Origin: Pseudomonas sp. PB101
GTDB lineage: Bacteria; Pseudomonadota; Gammaproteobacteria; Pseudomonadales; Pseudomonadaceae
Direction: 5' to 3'
Assembly: GCF_009764265.1 (NCBI RefSeq)
Contig: NZ_RWIR01000004.1
Location: 62,001 to 126,000, forward strand
DNA length: 64,000 bases
Part shown: positions 17,817-26,718 of the stretch, in pieces
How the letters are laid out: each line of letters begins with the position of its first letter
How positions within the stretch are numbered: the stretch's first letter is position 1
Translations under genes and position numbers: made by a program
Notes under the pieces: model-generated
The model's input: only the letters and a program-made list of their open reading frames with translations
Told to the model about the DNA's origin: nothing
Databases searched by the model: none

Positions 17817-17846
17817 AAAAAGCCCCGTCACCAGGACAGGGCTTTT
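17817..17846 (-). terminator. intrinsic terminator of ybiT
   Basis: AAAAGCCC and GGGCTTTT form an 8-bp stem with a 13-base loop; on the minus strand it ends in a T run. It lies 37 bases past the ybiT stop. Confidence 0.75.
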
Positions 17847-17882
17847 CACTTGAAGCTTACAGCTAAAGGCTTGTAGCTGCCC

Positions 17883-19469
17883 TTAGAACACCACACCCTG
17901 GCTACGCAGGTAGTCATCATAGGTGCCGCTGAAGTCGGTCACGCCGTTCGGGCTCAACTCGATGATGCGGGTCGCCAGGGACGATACGAACTCACGGTCG
18001 TGGCTGACGAAGATCAGCGTGCCCGGGTAGTTTTCCAGCGCCAGGTTCAGCGCTTCGATGGATTCCATGTCCAGGTGGTTGGTCGGTTCGTCCATCACCA
18101 GCACGTTCGGCTTTTGCAGGATCAGCTTGCCGAACAGCATGCGGCCTTGCTCTCCACCGGAGATGACCTTGACCGACTTGAGGATCTCGTCGTTGGAGAA
18201 CAGCATGCGACCCAAAGTGCCGCGAATGATCTGCTCGCCCTGAGTCCACTGGCCCATCCAGTCGAACAGGCTGACGTCGTCTTCGAAGTCATGGGCGTGG
18301 TCCTGGGCGTAGTAGCCCAGCTCCGCGCTTTCGGTCCACTTCACGGAACCGGCGTCCGGGGTCAGCTCACCCATCAAGGTGCGCAGCAGGGTGGTCTTGC
18401 CGATACCGTTCGGGCCGATGATCGCCACGCGCTCGCCGGCTTCGACGGTGAAGCTGAAGTTCTTGAACAGGGTCTTGCCGTCGAAGCCCTTGGACATCTG
18501 CTCGATGGTCACGGCCTGGCGGTGCAGTTTCTTGGTCTGTTCGAAGCGGATGAACGGGCTCACGCGGCTCGATGGCTTGACTTCGGCCAGCTGGATCTTG
18601 TCGATCTGCTTGGCACGGGAAGTGGCCTGCTTGGCTTTCGAGGCGTTGGCCGAGAAGCGGCTGACGAACGTTTGCAGTTCCGAGATCTGCGCTTTCTTCT
18701 TGGCGTTGTCCGACAGCAATTGCTCACGGGACTGGGTCGCCGCGGTCATGTACTCGTCGTAGTTGCCCGGGAACAGGCGCAGCTCGCCGTAGTCCAGGTC
18801 GGCCATGTGAGTGCAGACGCTGTTGAGGAAGTGACGGTCGTGGGAAATGATGATCATGGTGCTGTTACGCGCCTTGAGGATCGTTTCCAGCCAGCGGATG
18901 GTGTTGATGTCCAGGTGGTTGGTCGGTTCGTCGAGCAACAGCACTTCCGGATCGGAGAACAGCGCCTGAGCCAGCAACACCCGCAGTTTCCAGCCCGGAG
19001 CCACTTCGGACATCGGACCGAAATGCTGTTCCAGGGGAATGCCCAGGCCCAGCAGCAATTCACCGGCGCGGGATTCGGCGGTGTAGCCGTCCATTTCGGC
19101 GAATTCGGTTTCCAGCTCGGCCACGGCCATGCCGTCGTCTTCGCTCATTTCCGGCAGCGAATAGATGCGATCGCGCTCGGCCTTGACCTTCCACAGCTCT
19201 TCGTGACCCATGATCACAGTGTCGATCACGGTGAATTCTTCGTAGGCGAACTGGTCCTGGCGCAATTTACCCAGGCGCACGTTCGGCTCCAGCATGACCT
19301 GACCGCCGGACGGCTCGAGGTCATTGCCGAGAATCTTCATGAAGGTCGACTTGCCGCAACCGTTGGCGCCGATCAGACCGTAACGGTTGCCACCGTTGAA
19401 CTTGACCGAAACGTTTTCGAAGAGCGGCTTGGCGCCGAACTGCATCGTGATGTTAGCTGTAGAAATCAA
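17883..19469 (-). CDS. ybiT: ABC-F ATPase YbiT
   Basis: A 528-residue cytoplasmic ABC-F protein with two ATPase domains and no membrane part; ABC-F proteins act at the ribosomal E site. Walker A motifs are GANGCGKST (domain 1) and GPNGIGKTT (domain 2), and both Walker B motifs read [11 protein letters not shown] or [10 protein letters not shown]. The first signature is degenerate ([16 protein letters not shown]) while the second is SGGEQGRM, as in YbiT. The linker ([18 protein letters not shown]) also matches. The start is TTG at 19469, preceded by AGGAAA. It appears to be transcribed alone. Confidence 0.92.
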   Translation of the reverse strand: MISTANITMQFGAKPLFENVSVKFNGGNRYGLIGANGCGKSTFMKILGNDLEPSGGQVMLEPNVRLGKLRQDQFAYEEFTVIDTVIMGHEELWKVKAERDRIYSLPEMSEDDGMAVAELETEFAEMDGYTAESRAGELLLGLGIPLEQHFGPMSEVAPGWKLRVLLAQALFSDPEVLLLDEPTNHLDINTIRWLETILKARNSTMIIISHDRHFLNSVCTHMADLDYGELRLFPGNYDEYMTAATQSREQLLSDNAKKKAQISELQTFVSRFSANASKAKQATSRAKQIDKIQLAEVKPSSRVSPFIRFEQTKKLHRQAVTIEQMSKGFDGKTLFKNFSFTVEAGERVAIIGPNGIGKTTLLRTLMGELTPDAGSVKWTESAELGYYAQDHAHDFEDDVSLFDWMGQWTQGEQIIRGTLGRMLFSNDEILKSVKVISGGEQGRMLFGKLILQKPNVLVMDEPTNHLDMESIEALNLALENYPGTLIFVSHDREFVSSLATRIIELSPNGVTDFSGTYDDYLRSQGVVF

Positions 19470-19957
19470 AGGTTTTTCCTGCGAAGCATTCAGAGTAGCT
19501 AGGGTTGCGGCAGTACCGGTTCAGTACCCGTTCCCACCGTCCGGACCCCGGAACATTCATCCCGAGCGGCAGTGGAAGATCCATCTGGCATTAAGTGGAC
19601 AGCAGCATGTGGCGCGCCCGACCCGAGTCAACGTGCGCTGAAAGGGGAGGTTTCCCGCTCTCAACCTGGGGGCGCGTAAAGTTTGGCGGCGATTGTACTG
19701 GTCTGGCTCTTTAAACGATAGGGCGTTGAGGCCCCGGCAACGTTTCGGCGGATTTTGTAGACACATTTTCACAGATGCGAGTTAACTATTGGTTACAAAC
19801 TGTGGCTAAATTGCCATCCATCGGCTCAATGCCGATCATCGGCGTGACTCGATGGCACACAAGGCTGTAGTTTCGTATTCAGTCGCTGCAAAAGCCTCGG
19901 GGACCGGCATGCCGGTAAAGGGCGCAGTTTGATTCCTTCTGACGTGTGACGATTTCC
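19470..19957. other. divergent intergenic region, 488 bp
   Basis: Lies between ybiT and lpxO, transcribed in opposite directions, so it should hold both promoters. No RNA gene, REP unit or convincing hairpin was seen, and the short open frames have no ribosome sites. Confidence 0.4.
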
Positions 19958-20857
19958 GTGAAACTGATCATTGCCGTTATCTATGTTGTCTCTATCGCAT
20001 ATGTCCATCTGCGGGGCCAGGTGCGCCACAAGCTGGGCCGCCAGTTGAGCGATCATTCGACGTTTCTGGCGCCGATCAACTGCTTTCTTTATCTGTTTTC
20101 GAAAATCCCCAACAAACCCTATCTCGACCCGGCCGACTTCCCCGACCTGAGTCCGCTGCAGGCGCACTGGGAAGAGATTCGTGCCGAAGGGCAGAACTTG
20201 CTGCATGCCGGCGAGATCAAGCGTTCGAACCAATACGATGACGTCGGTTTCAACTCGTTTTTCAAGACCGGCTGGAAGCGCTTCTATCTGAAGTGGTACG
20301 GCGACAGCCACCCGTCGGCCATGAAGCTTTGTCCGCGCACCACGGAGCTGGTGCAGAGCATCGGTTCGATCAAGGCGGCAATGTTCGCCGAGTTGCCACC
20401 GGGCTCGAAACTGGTGCGCCACCGCGACCCGTATGCCGGCTCGTACCGCTATCACTTGGGCCTGGAGACCCCCAACGCCGAGGGTTGCTACATCAATGTC
20501 GATGGCCAGAACTACCATTGGCGCGATGGTGAAGCGGTGATGTTCGACGAGACCTACATTCATTACGCGCAAAACACCACGCAGCAGAACCGCATCATCC
20601 TGTTCTGCGACGTCGAGCGGCCGATGAAATATCGCTGGGCTGCGGCATTCAATCGCTGGTTCAGTCGCAATGTCATGTCGGCGGCGGGTGCGCCGAACGA
20701 GGCCGGCGACAAGGTCGGTGGCATCAACCGACTGTTCGGCAAGGTCTACAAGGTTCGCCTGCGCGCCAAGCAACTCAAGAAGCGCAACCGCAAGCTTTAC
20801 TACCTCCAGAAGTGGTCGATCTTTGCCGGGTTGCTGGCGGTGTTCGTTCTGATCTGA
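19958..20857 (+). CDS. lpxO: LpxO-type lipid A 2-hydroxylase
   Basis: Fe(II)/2-oxoglutarate dioxygenase that adds a 2-hydroxyl to lipid A acyl chains at the inner membrane. The 299-residue protein has an N-terminal membrane helix, the metal triad in RHRDPYAGSYRYHLGL (HxD) and YIHYAQN (distal His), the 2-oxoglutarate-contact Arg in QQNRIILFCDVERP, and a C-terminal membrane helix. Members begin MKLII, so the GTG at 19958 is chosen; a GTG 12 bases earlier is in frame. Neither has a strong ribosome site. Confidence 0.87.
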   Translation: MKLIIAVIYVVSIAYVHLRGQVRHKLGRQLSDHSTFLAPINCFLYLFSKIPNKPYLDPADFPDLSPLQAHWEEIRAEGQNLLHAGEIKRSNQYDDVGFNSFFKTGWKRFYLKWYGDSHPSAMKLCPRTTELVQSIGSIKAAMFAELPPGSKLVRHRDPYAGSYRYHLGLETPNAEGCYINVDGQNYHWRDGEAVMFDETYIHYAQNTTQQNRIILFCDVERPMKYRWAAAFNRWFSRNVMSAAGAPNEAGDKVGGINRLFGKVYKVRLRAKQLKKRNRKLYYLQKWSIFAGLLAVFVLI

Positions 20858-20902
20858 GAAGCGTGCCTGGTGGCAGGTCCCATCCCTGCAACACCGCATC
20901 CT

Positions 20903-20931
20903 TGTGGGAGCGTGGCTTGCCCGCGATGAGG
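20903..20931. repeat. single REP element
   Basis: One unit reading TGTGGGAGCGTGGCTTGCCC and continuing GCGATGAGG, between the convergent lpxO and ku genes. No inverted partner was found nearby. Confidence 0.75.
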
Positions 20932-20948
20932 CCGGAACATCCAGCGAA

Positions 20949-21809
20949 TCACTTGCTGGCTTTCCTCCTCGCCGCCGGTTTGCTGCTCGCCTTCGGCTTC
21001 GCCGCTGCCTTGCCGGCCCCCTTGCTACCCAGGCTGCGCTTGAGCAACTCGGTCAAGTCAATGACATCCGCCGTTTTGCGCTCTTCTTCGCCGCTGGCAG
21101 TCTCGACATCTTCGATCTTGCCTTCATGGGCCTTTTTGTCCACCAGGGCCATGATCTTGTCTTCGAAACCGTCCCGATAGTCCTCAGGCGTCCACTCGGC
21201 CGTCATGTCTTCCACCAGCCGCTTGGCCATGTCCAGTTCGCCCTTGGCGAGTTCCGGCTTGGTCACTTCGCTGCCCAGCGCCAGTTCATCGAGACTTCGC
21301 ACCTCCGCCGGCCAGCGCAGCATCACCAGGACCAGGGCCGACTCCAGTGGCATCAGCGCAGCCAGGTGCTGTCGGGTATGCAGGACCACATGGGCCAGGG
21401 CGACCTTGCCGGTTTTGCTCAGGGTTTCGCGCAACAGTGCATAGACTTTGCCGCCGCGCTTGTCGGGTGCCAGGTAGTAAGGCGTGTCGATGTTCTGCAA
21501 GGGAATCTGCTCGCCGTCGACAAAGGAAAAGATGTCGATGGTCTGGGTCGAGAGCGGATGAGCGGAGCGGATCTCCTCTTCGCTGAGCACCACGTACCGT
21601 CCCTTTTCGTATTGCACGCCCTTGACGATGTGCTCCTTGGTGACTTCCTTGCCCGTGACCTTGTTGACTCGCTTGTAGCCCACCGGGTCCATGCTGCGGC
21701 TGTCGAGCCAGTCGAAATCGACGCCCTGGGATGACGTTGCCGAGACCAGCGCCACAGGGATGTGCACCAGTCCGAAGCTGATTGCGCCTTTCCAGATTGC
21801 CCGTGCCAT
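20949..21809 (-). CDS. ku: Ku protein for non-homologous end joining
   Basis: A 286-residue homodimeric DNA-end-binding protein that recruits ligase LigD. It starts MARAIWKGAISFGLVHIPVAL, the conserved Ku opening, and carries GYKRVNKVTGKEV, DPVGYKRV and YYLAPDKRGGKVYALL. The C-terminal tail is very rich in Lys and Ala (about residues 255-286), typical of the DNA-binding extension of bacterial Ku. No ligD gene is visible in this window. The ATG at 21809 has only a weak ribosome site. Confidence 0.95.
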   Translation of the reverse strand: MARAIWKGAISFGLVHIPVALVSATSSQGVDFDWLDSRSMDPVGYKRVNKVTGKEVTKEHIVKGVQYEKGRYVVLSEEEIRSAHPLSTQTIDIFSFVDGEQIPLQNIDTPYYLAPDKRGGKVYALLRETLSKTGKVALAHVVLHTRQHLAALMPLESALVLVMLRWPAEVRSLDELALGSEVTKPELAKGELDMAKRLVEDMTAEWTPEDYRDGFEDKIMALVDKKAHEGKIEDVETASGEEERKTADVIDLTELLKRSLGSKGAGKAAAKPKASSKPAARRKASK

Positions 21810-22002
21810 GGTCGTCTACTCGCGAGTGATGTTCAGGTGACCTGCGGCCTCGAGCAAAAGTTTCAGTGGTTTGCGCGGTCGTTCCCGTGGCCGGATCAAC
21901 GTGGTGTTACATCTTGCCGGGGAGGTTTTTGTTAACAAATCCGAACCCCGGGCGTAGCGTGGTATCGAAGTCCTTATCCACGTCACGCACAGAGGCATTG
22001 CC

Positions 22003-22350
22003 ATGAACCGATACGTGTTTGGCGCCATCGCGCTGCTCATGAGTGCGGTACTCGGGCCATGGGTCCAGGCCGATACACCCGCGTCGTGGCAATTGGCCCA
22101 GAACCTGCCGGGCCGCACCAACAACAATCCCTACAGCAGCCCGATCAACCGGGCCAACCCCAACAGCATGCAAGGCACTCGACCCAGTGCCCCGGCCATT
22201 CGCGGGCCTAACACTGTCCCGGTTCCGCGCCCGCCGACGCTGGACAATGGCGGTATCGGCAATCGTTATCCCGAGCGCACCGCGCCCGCCAGTCCACCGA
22301 AATTCATACCCAATCCTGCCCCTCGGGACACCGGTAGCAGCAACCGTTGA
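22003..22350 (+). CDS. secreted Pro/Asn-rich small protein
   Basis: Encodes 115 residues with a signal peptide ending WVQA. The mature part is low in complexity and rich in Pro, Asn and Arg (NNNPYSSPINRANPNSM, APASPPKFIPNPAP), with no Cys and no recognisable domain. It is probably periplasmic and disordered. GAGG lies 8 bases before the ATG. It is divergent from ku and 76 bp ahead of the sugar dehydrogenase gene, so co-transcription is possible. I do not recognise a function. Confidence 0.65.
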   Translation: MNRYVFGAIALLMSAVLGPWVQADTPASWQLAQNLPGRTNNNPYSSPINRANPNSMQGTRPSAPAIRGPNTVPVPRPPTLDNGGIGNRYPERTAPASPPKFIPNPAPRDTGSSNR

Positions 22351-22426
22351 GTGGCAGGCATGACGTCTGCCCGCTATTTTTTACCGACCCCCACCAAACT
22401 TCAGATCATCAGAAAAGGAATCCTGC

Positions 22427-23578
22427 ATGTTGCGCAAACACTTATTGGCAACCCTCTGTGCCGGCGCATTGATCAGCGCCACTGTTCCTGCGCTTGCCGC
22501 GTCCACCCAGACGATGAAAAGCGAAGAGGGCACCCTTGAGGTGACCCCGGTCGTGACCGGGCTGGAGCATCCCTGGGCACTGGCGTTCCTGCCGGACGGT
22601 AAAAACATGCTGGTGACCGAACGGCCCGGCAACCTGCGGCTGGTCAGCGCCGACGGCAAGTTGTCGGCACCGCTCAATGGCGTGCCCGCGGTCTGGGCCA
22701 AGGGGCAGGGTGGTTTGCTGGACGTCGCGTTGTCGCCGGATTTCAAGCAGGACCGTATGGTCTATCTGTCCTATGCCGAAGGTGGCGGCGAGGATAACAA
22801 GGCGGGCACGGCGGTGGGCCGCGGCCGGCTCTCCGACGACATGACGGCGCTCAAGGATTTCCGGGTGATCCTGCGCCAGGAACCGAAACTCTCGGTCGGC
22901 AACCATTTCGGCTCGCGCCTGGTGTTCGATCGCGACGGCTATCTGTTCGTGACCCTGGGCGAAAACAATGACCGCCCGACCGCCCAGGACCTCGACAAGC
23001 TGCAAGGCAAAGTGGTGCGGATCTACCCGGACGGCACGGTGCCCAAGGACAATCCCTTTGTCGGCCAGGCCAACGTGCGCCCGGAAATCTGGTCCTACGG
23101 GCAGCGTAATCCGCAAGGCGCGGCGCTCAACCCGTGGAACGGCACGCTGTGGGAAAACGAACACGGCCCCCTGGGCGGCGATGAAATCAACATCATCGAA
23201 CGCGGCAAGAACTACGGCTGGCCGCTGGCGACCCATGGCATCAACTACTCCGGTCAACCGATTCCCGAAGCCCGGGGAGATACCGCCGAAGGTACCGTTG
23301 CCCCGAACCATGTCTGGGAAAAGTCCCCGGGCCTGAGTGGCATGGCGTTCTACGATGCCGATCGATTCAAGGCCTGGCAGCGCAATGTGTTCATCGGCGC
23401 GTTGGTCAGCGAGGAACTGATCCGCCTGGAGTTCGATGGCGACAAGGTGGTGCACGAAGAGCGCTTGCTCGGCGATTTTAAAAAGCGCATTCGCGATGTG
23501 CGCCAAGGGCCCGATGGTTATCTGTATGTGTTGACCGATGAGGAGAACGGCGGGTTGTACAGGGTCGGGTTGAAATAG
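22427..23578 (+). CDS. PQQ-dependent sugar dehydrogenase (YliI/Asd type)
   Basis: A 383-residue periplasmic beta-propeller enzyme predicted to oxidise aldoses with pyrroloquinoline quinone. It has a signal peptide (ending PALA), then GLEHPWALAFLPDG, VGNHFGSRLVFDRDGYLFVT with the likely catalytic His, WSYGQRNPQGAALNP and NIIERGKNYGWP, which are typical of the soluble glucose dehydrogenase/YliI family. AAGGAATCCTGC precedes the ATG. The electron acceptor and sugar cannot be read from the sequence. Confidence 0.87.
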   Translation: MLRKHLLATLCAGALISATVPALAASTQTMKSEEGTLEVTPVVTGLEHPWALAFLPDGKNMLVTERPGNLRLVSADGKLSAPLNGVPAVWAKGQGGLLDVALSPDFKQDRMVYLSYAEGGGEDNKAGTAVGRGRLSDDMTALKDFRVILRQEPKLSVGNHFGSRLVFDRDGYLFVTLGENNDRPTAQDLDKLQGKVVRIYPDGTVPKDNPFVGQANVRPEIWSYGQRNPQGAALNPWNGTLWENEHGPLGGDEINIIERGKNYGWPLATHGINYSGQPIPEARGDTAEGTVAPNHVWEKSPGLSGMAFYDADRFKAWQRNVFIGALVSEELIRLEFDGDKVVHEERLLGDFKKRIRDVRQGPDGYLYVLTDEENGGLYRVGLK

Positions 23579-23585
23579 GCCCGGG

Positions 23586-23921
23586 TCAGTTCTGCCGAGT
23601 GGCGCCAGCGAATCTCTTGCGATCCTGAATCCCGCGTACCACCAGATACATCAATGGCCCCATCGACACAAACACAGCGGTAATCAGGAGATAGGGCACC
23701 ACCGAAAGCGCCGATTGCCCACGCTTTCTGGCATCGCGGTACATCCAGATGCCCGCCAGCGTCGCCAGCAGGTAAAGATCAATCACAACCTGTGCAGTAT
23801 CGGGTCGTGACATCAGGCTGATGCCGAAATCGATCAGTGATTGTTCGGCCTGGAGCATTACCGAAACGGTGTATCCGGCAAACGCGATCAGGGCGATAAG
23901 GGGCAGGGCGATGGCCTTCAT
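23586..23921 (-). CDS. small membrane protein (DUF2834-like)
   Basis: Encodes 111 residues with three hydrophobic segments and a conserved-looking central motif IDLYLLATLAGIWMYRDARKRG, then LMYLVVRG. The pattern recalls DUF2834 membrane proteins; this assignment is tentative. AAGGAAGGAACAC precedes the ATG. It converges on the sugar dehydrogenase gene with a 7-bp gap and is divergent from the threonine-deaminase leader. Confidence 0.6.
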   Translation of the reverse strand: MKAIALPLIALIAFAGYTVSVMLQAEQSLIDFGISLMSRPDTAQVVIDLYLLATLAGIWMYRDARKRGQSALSVVPYLLITAVFVSMGPLMYLVVRGIQDRKRFAGATRQN

Positions 23922-23958
23922 GTGTTCCTTCCTTGGGCAATGACTGGAACCGGCAGCC

Positions 23959-23964
23959 TATAGT
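23959..23964 (+). promoter_or_regulatory. candidate -10 element for the leader-ilvA unit
   Basis: TATAGT matches the -10 consensus at five of six bases and would start transcription near 23971, about 48 bases before the leader peptide. The -35 match is weak. A second option, TTGACT at 23984 with TAAGTT at 24007, would leave almost no 5' leader. Confidence 0.3.
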
Positions 23965-24018
23965 GACGACCACAAATTTGCCATTGACTTGCCATCAGCG
24001 TCCGGCTAAGTTCGAGCC

Positions 24019-24084
24019 ATGACTTTCACTGTATCGCGTTGCCAGCCAAGCATTATTACCGCCATTCCTCATTTGGCGGGCTAG
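24019..24084 (+). CDS. predicted Ile/Thr leader peptide
   Basis: A 21-codon open frame with the control run S-I-I-T-A-I at codons 11-16 (Ile codons at 24052, 24055 and 24064; Thr at 24058) and two more Thr codons near the start. Its UAG stop at 24082 lies directly against the first arm of a pair of alternative hairpins. Isoleucine and threonine are the end product and substrate of the pathway served by the next gene, as expected for ribosome-mediated attenuation. The ribosome site (GAG) is weak. Confidence 0.6.
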   Translation: MTFTVSRCQPSIITAIPHLAG

Positions 24085-24131
24085 CTCACGACTGCAGCAC
24101 CCAACCCGCCCTAGAGGCGGGTTTTCATTTT
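24075..24131 (+). promoter_or_regulatory. transcription attenuator with alternative hairpins
   Basis: Arm 1 is GGCGGG (24075-24080), arm 2 AACCCGCC (24103-24110) and arm 3 GGCGGGTT (24116-24123). Arms 2 and 3 form an 8-bp terminator stem with a 5-base loop followed by TTTTCATTTT. Arm 1 can pair with arm 2 instead and block the terminator. A ribosome at the leader stop codon would cover arm 1; one stalled at the Ile codons would leave it free. Confidence 0.65.
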
Positions 24132-24168
24132 CTGTCTCCCGGGCTTCGATCAATGTCAGGAGACGACC

Positions 24169-25182
24169 ATGAGCTTTACCACCGATCAGCAAGCCCTGCT
24201 GGGACGCTACGTAAAAGAGATCCTTGCCGCGCCGGTGTACGAACTGGCGGTGCGCACGCCGTTGCAAGCGGCGCCGGCCCTGTCTGAAGCCTTGGGCAAT
24301 CAGGTCCTGCTCAAGCGCGAAGACTTGCAGCCGACCTTCTCCTTCAAGATCCGCGGCGCCTACAACAAGCTGGTGCAACTGAGCGACGCGCAAAAGGCTC
24401 GCGGCGTGGTAACGGCCTCTGCCGGTAATCATGCCCAGGGCGTGGCCCTGGCGGCGCGGGAGTTGGGGATCGATGCCACCATCGTGATGCCGTGCACGAC
24501 ACCGCAATTGAAGGTCGTCGGGGTGCGCAGTCGCGGTGCCGATGCGGTGCTGTACGGCGAGAGCTTTCCGTTTGCACTGGCCTATGCACTGGACCTGGCC
24601 CGGGAGACCGGTCGCACCTTTGTTTCGCCCTTCGACGATCCGGAGGTGATCGCGGGCCAAGGCACGGTAGCCATGGAAATCCTGCGCCAGCACCAAGGTC
24701 CGCTGGACGCGATCTTCGTGCCGGTGGGAGGCGGGGGGCTGATCGCGGGTATCGCCGCCTACGTCAAATACTTGCAACCGCAGGTGCGCATCATTGGTGT
24801 CGAGTCGGAACATTCCGCGTGTCTGCAAGCGGCGATGCAAGCCAGCGAACGGGTGGTACTGCCCAGCGTTGGCACCTTCGCCGACGGCGTGGCGGTGGCG
24901 CAGATCGGCGCTTATGGCTTCGAGGTTTGCCGGTTTTGCGTCGATGAGGTGCTGACGGTCAGCAACGATGAGCTTTGCGCCGCGATCAAGAACATCTACG
25001 ACGATACCCGCTCGATCACCGAACCTTCCGGCGCGCTGGCGGTGGCCGGCATCAAGAAGCATGTGGCTCGCAGCGGGGCTCGTGGTCAGACCCTGATCGC
25101 CATCGATTCGGGAGCCAATATCAATTTCGACAGCCTGGGGCATGTGGCCGAGCGCGCCGCGTTGAGTGGCGCCCCGGCTTGA
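24169..25182 (+). CDS. threonine ammonia-lyase, catalytic domain only
   Basis: A PLP enzyme converting threonine to 2-oxobutyrate, the first step to isoleucine. The 337-residue protein has KREDLQPTFSFKIRGAYNK with the PLP Lys, SAGNHAQGVA, the phosphate-binding VGGGGLIAG and SEHSACLQAA. It stops soon after the catalytic domain (NINFDSLGHVAERA), whereas biosynthetic IlvA is about 500 residues with a C-terminal ACT-like regulatory part. No remnant of that part follows. Sequence similarity to the IlvA end region suggests a biosynthetic-type origin. AGGAG precedes the ATG at 24169. The upstream leader suggests control by Ile/Thr supply. A catabolic (TdcB-like) role cannot be excluded. Confidence 0.88.
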   Translation: MSFTTDQQALLGRYVKEILAAPVYELAVRTPLQAAPALSEALGNQVLLKREDLQPTFSFKIRGAYNKLVQLSDAQKARGVVTASAGNHAQGVALAARELGIDATIVMPCTTPQLKVVGVRSRGADAVLYGESFPFALAYALDLARETGRTFVSPFDDPEVIAGQGTVAMEILRQHQGPLDAIFVPVGGGGLIAGIAAYVKYLQPQVRIIGVESEHSACLQAAMQASERVVLPSVGTFADGVAVAQIGAYGFEVCRFCVDEVLTVSNDELCAAIKNIYDDTRSITEPSGALAVAGIKKHVARSGARGQTLIAIDSGANINFDSLGHVAERAALSGAPA

Positions 25183-25210
25183 CGCTTGTCCCGTGGCGAG
25201 GGATGCCGGG

Positions 25211-25693
25211 TTATTCCTGAACGGCTTTCTCGACCTTGTTCGACGCCGACCAGATGCGGTAGCGCACTTCGATGTCCTTGGGCACGTACAGCACGAGCGG
25301 CAGCTTGCTGTTGTAACGCAGCAGGAAACCGTCACCGACCACCGGGACAAAATCCTGTTTGCTTGTGCCGGGCGGGCAAGCCATCAGCGTGCTCATCGGG
25401 CCGATGACTTTTTCCAGGCGATAGAAGGGGTAGCCCCAACCCTCGAGGTTCTTCTCCTCGAGAATGCCGCCCAGACGGGGGCGATTACAGTCTGCGGTCA
25501 TCGTTTTGCCGGCCAGGATCTCGACCTGGAAGTCGTCTTCCCGGGCCTGTGGCGCGAGGTGAATCACCTGGCGGGTAAACCCGCTTTCGGCTTTCGGATA
25601 GGGAGCGGTGTCTTCGAGTTTGGCGGCGTGGGCCACGCCAGCCAGCCCCAGTGCGAGCAGCGTTGCGCTGGACTTGATGGTCAATGAGTTCAT
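25211..25693 (-). CDS. eco: ecotin, periplasmic serine-protease inhibitor
   Basis: A 160-residue secreted inhibitor of trypsin-like proteases. After the signal peptide (ending HAA) come [47 protein letters not shown] and [14 protein letters not shown], all aligned with E. coli ecotin. The reactive bond corresponds to Leu-Met here, against Met-Met in E. coli. Both disulfide Cys (DCNRP and MACP) are kept. AAGGAGG lies just before the ATG at 25693; the frame extends to 25768 without a better start. It converges on the threonine ammonia-lyase gene. Confidence 0.92.
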   Translation of the reverse strand: MNSLTIKSSATLLALGLAGVAHAAKLEDTAPYPKAESGFTRQVIHLAPQAREDDFQVEILAGKTMTADCNRPRLGGILEEKNLEGWGYPFYRLEKVIGPMSTLMACPPGTSKQDFVPVVGDGFLLRYNSKLPLVLYVPKDIEVRYRIWSASNKVEKAVQE

Positions 25694-25968
25694 GTTGCCT
25701 CCTTGCTTGAAGTGAAGGGCGGCATTTTCACCGTCGTGTGCAATGAATGCAAACCGCCGAGCGTGCAAATTGCAGGATCACGCGGGACGTTTATTGCAAA
25801 CTGCAACACAGGGTTTACAGATGATTTACCTAAACCCTTGATTTACCGATGAGCTGCACAGCGAAATCCAGGGCATGTTTTATGCTGTAGCTGTCCTTGA
25901 AGCTCGCCGCGATTTCACATGAGCGAGCATTGCCCATCATTGGCAGTCTCACAAAGGAGAGGGTCGCC

Positions 25969-26235
25969 ATGTTTCTTTCTGCCCTGGAAATTCGCAACAT
26001 CATCGAAAGCAGTTTTCTCCCCAAACGCTGCCAGTGCACGCTGTCGCCGGATCTGTCGATGACCGTCAAGGTCTATGCCGACGGGCAGACCGATCACCTC
26101 GATCTGTTGGTGACCGGCATCGATGCCTCCGGGCTCAATGGTTGTCGGGAAATAAACGAGTTGATTGCCCAACTGCGTTCCAGGCAGCAACACGTAGAGG
26201 TCGAACCGCACTCGATGCTGGGCAAGGCGCTCTAG
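25969..26235 (+). CDS. DUF1652 protein
   Basis: An 88-residue Pseudomonas-type small protein with the DUF1652 pattern EIRNIIESSFLPKRCQC near the start, then LSPDLSMTVKVYAD and a C-terminal helical IAQLR segment. No function is known. AAGGAGA lies before the ATG at 25969; the frame opens at 25897 but lacks such a site. Its stop codon overlaps the stop of the converging membrane-protein gene by two bases. Confidence 0.8.
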   Translation: MFLSALEIRNIIESSFLPKRCQCTLSPDLSMTVKVYADGQTDHLDLLVTGIDASGLNGCREINELIAQLRSRQQHVEVEPHSMLGKAL

Positions 26236-26627
26236 CCAGCGGCTTTTTGCTCGACAGACACGCGCCGGGCCTGGAAAAACGCCAGGCCCAGCGCCAGTTC
26301 AACCCCGACAGCCAGCAAAATGCCCGGCCCGGCATGGCCATTGAGCCATTCGCCGAAACCCAGCGCCGCCAGCCCCCAGCAGCCGACCACGAAGCCATGG
26401 CTCAATGCATTTCGGGTAGCTGATGGCGGTTCATGGCGAACCAGAAAAAATATCACGCTCAACGCTGCAAACAGCACAGCGGTGCGTCGTGCGATCAATC
26501 CCGCCGCGAATGAGAACTCCATATCCCAGAGTGTCAGTAACCACTGGGGTGCAAGGCCCCAGACCAGACTCAGCAAAAGACATAAAGCGGCGGTAAATGT
26601 CGACAGCGTGCGAAACGGCAACTGCAT
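26232..26627 (-). CDS. small membrane protein
   Basis: Encodes 131 residues with four hydrophobic segments (starting MQLPFRTLSTFTAALCLLLS) and a short polar tail. WGLAPQWLLTLWDMEF and RRTAVLFAALSVIFFLVR are the most distinctive parts. I do not recognise a named family. AAGGATTCGCC precedes the ATG at 26627, which is preferred over 26666. Confidence 0.65.
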   Translation of the reverse strand: MQLPFRTLSTFTAALCLLLSLVWGLAPQWLLTLWDMEFSFAAGLIARRTAVLFAALSVIFFLVRHEPPSATRNALSHGFVVGCWGLAALGFGEWLNGHAGPGILLAVGVELALGLAFFQARRVSVEQKAAG

Positions 26628-26718
26628 GGCGAATCCTTGCGGGCAGTGAGGGAGGCGCCAGAGCATAGCGCCGTAACCCTCAAAGGCATACCGCCAGCAA
26701 GCAAATCAGACGTTTCGC

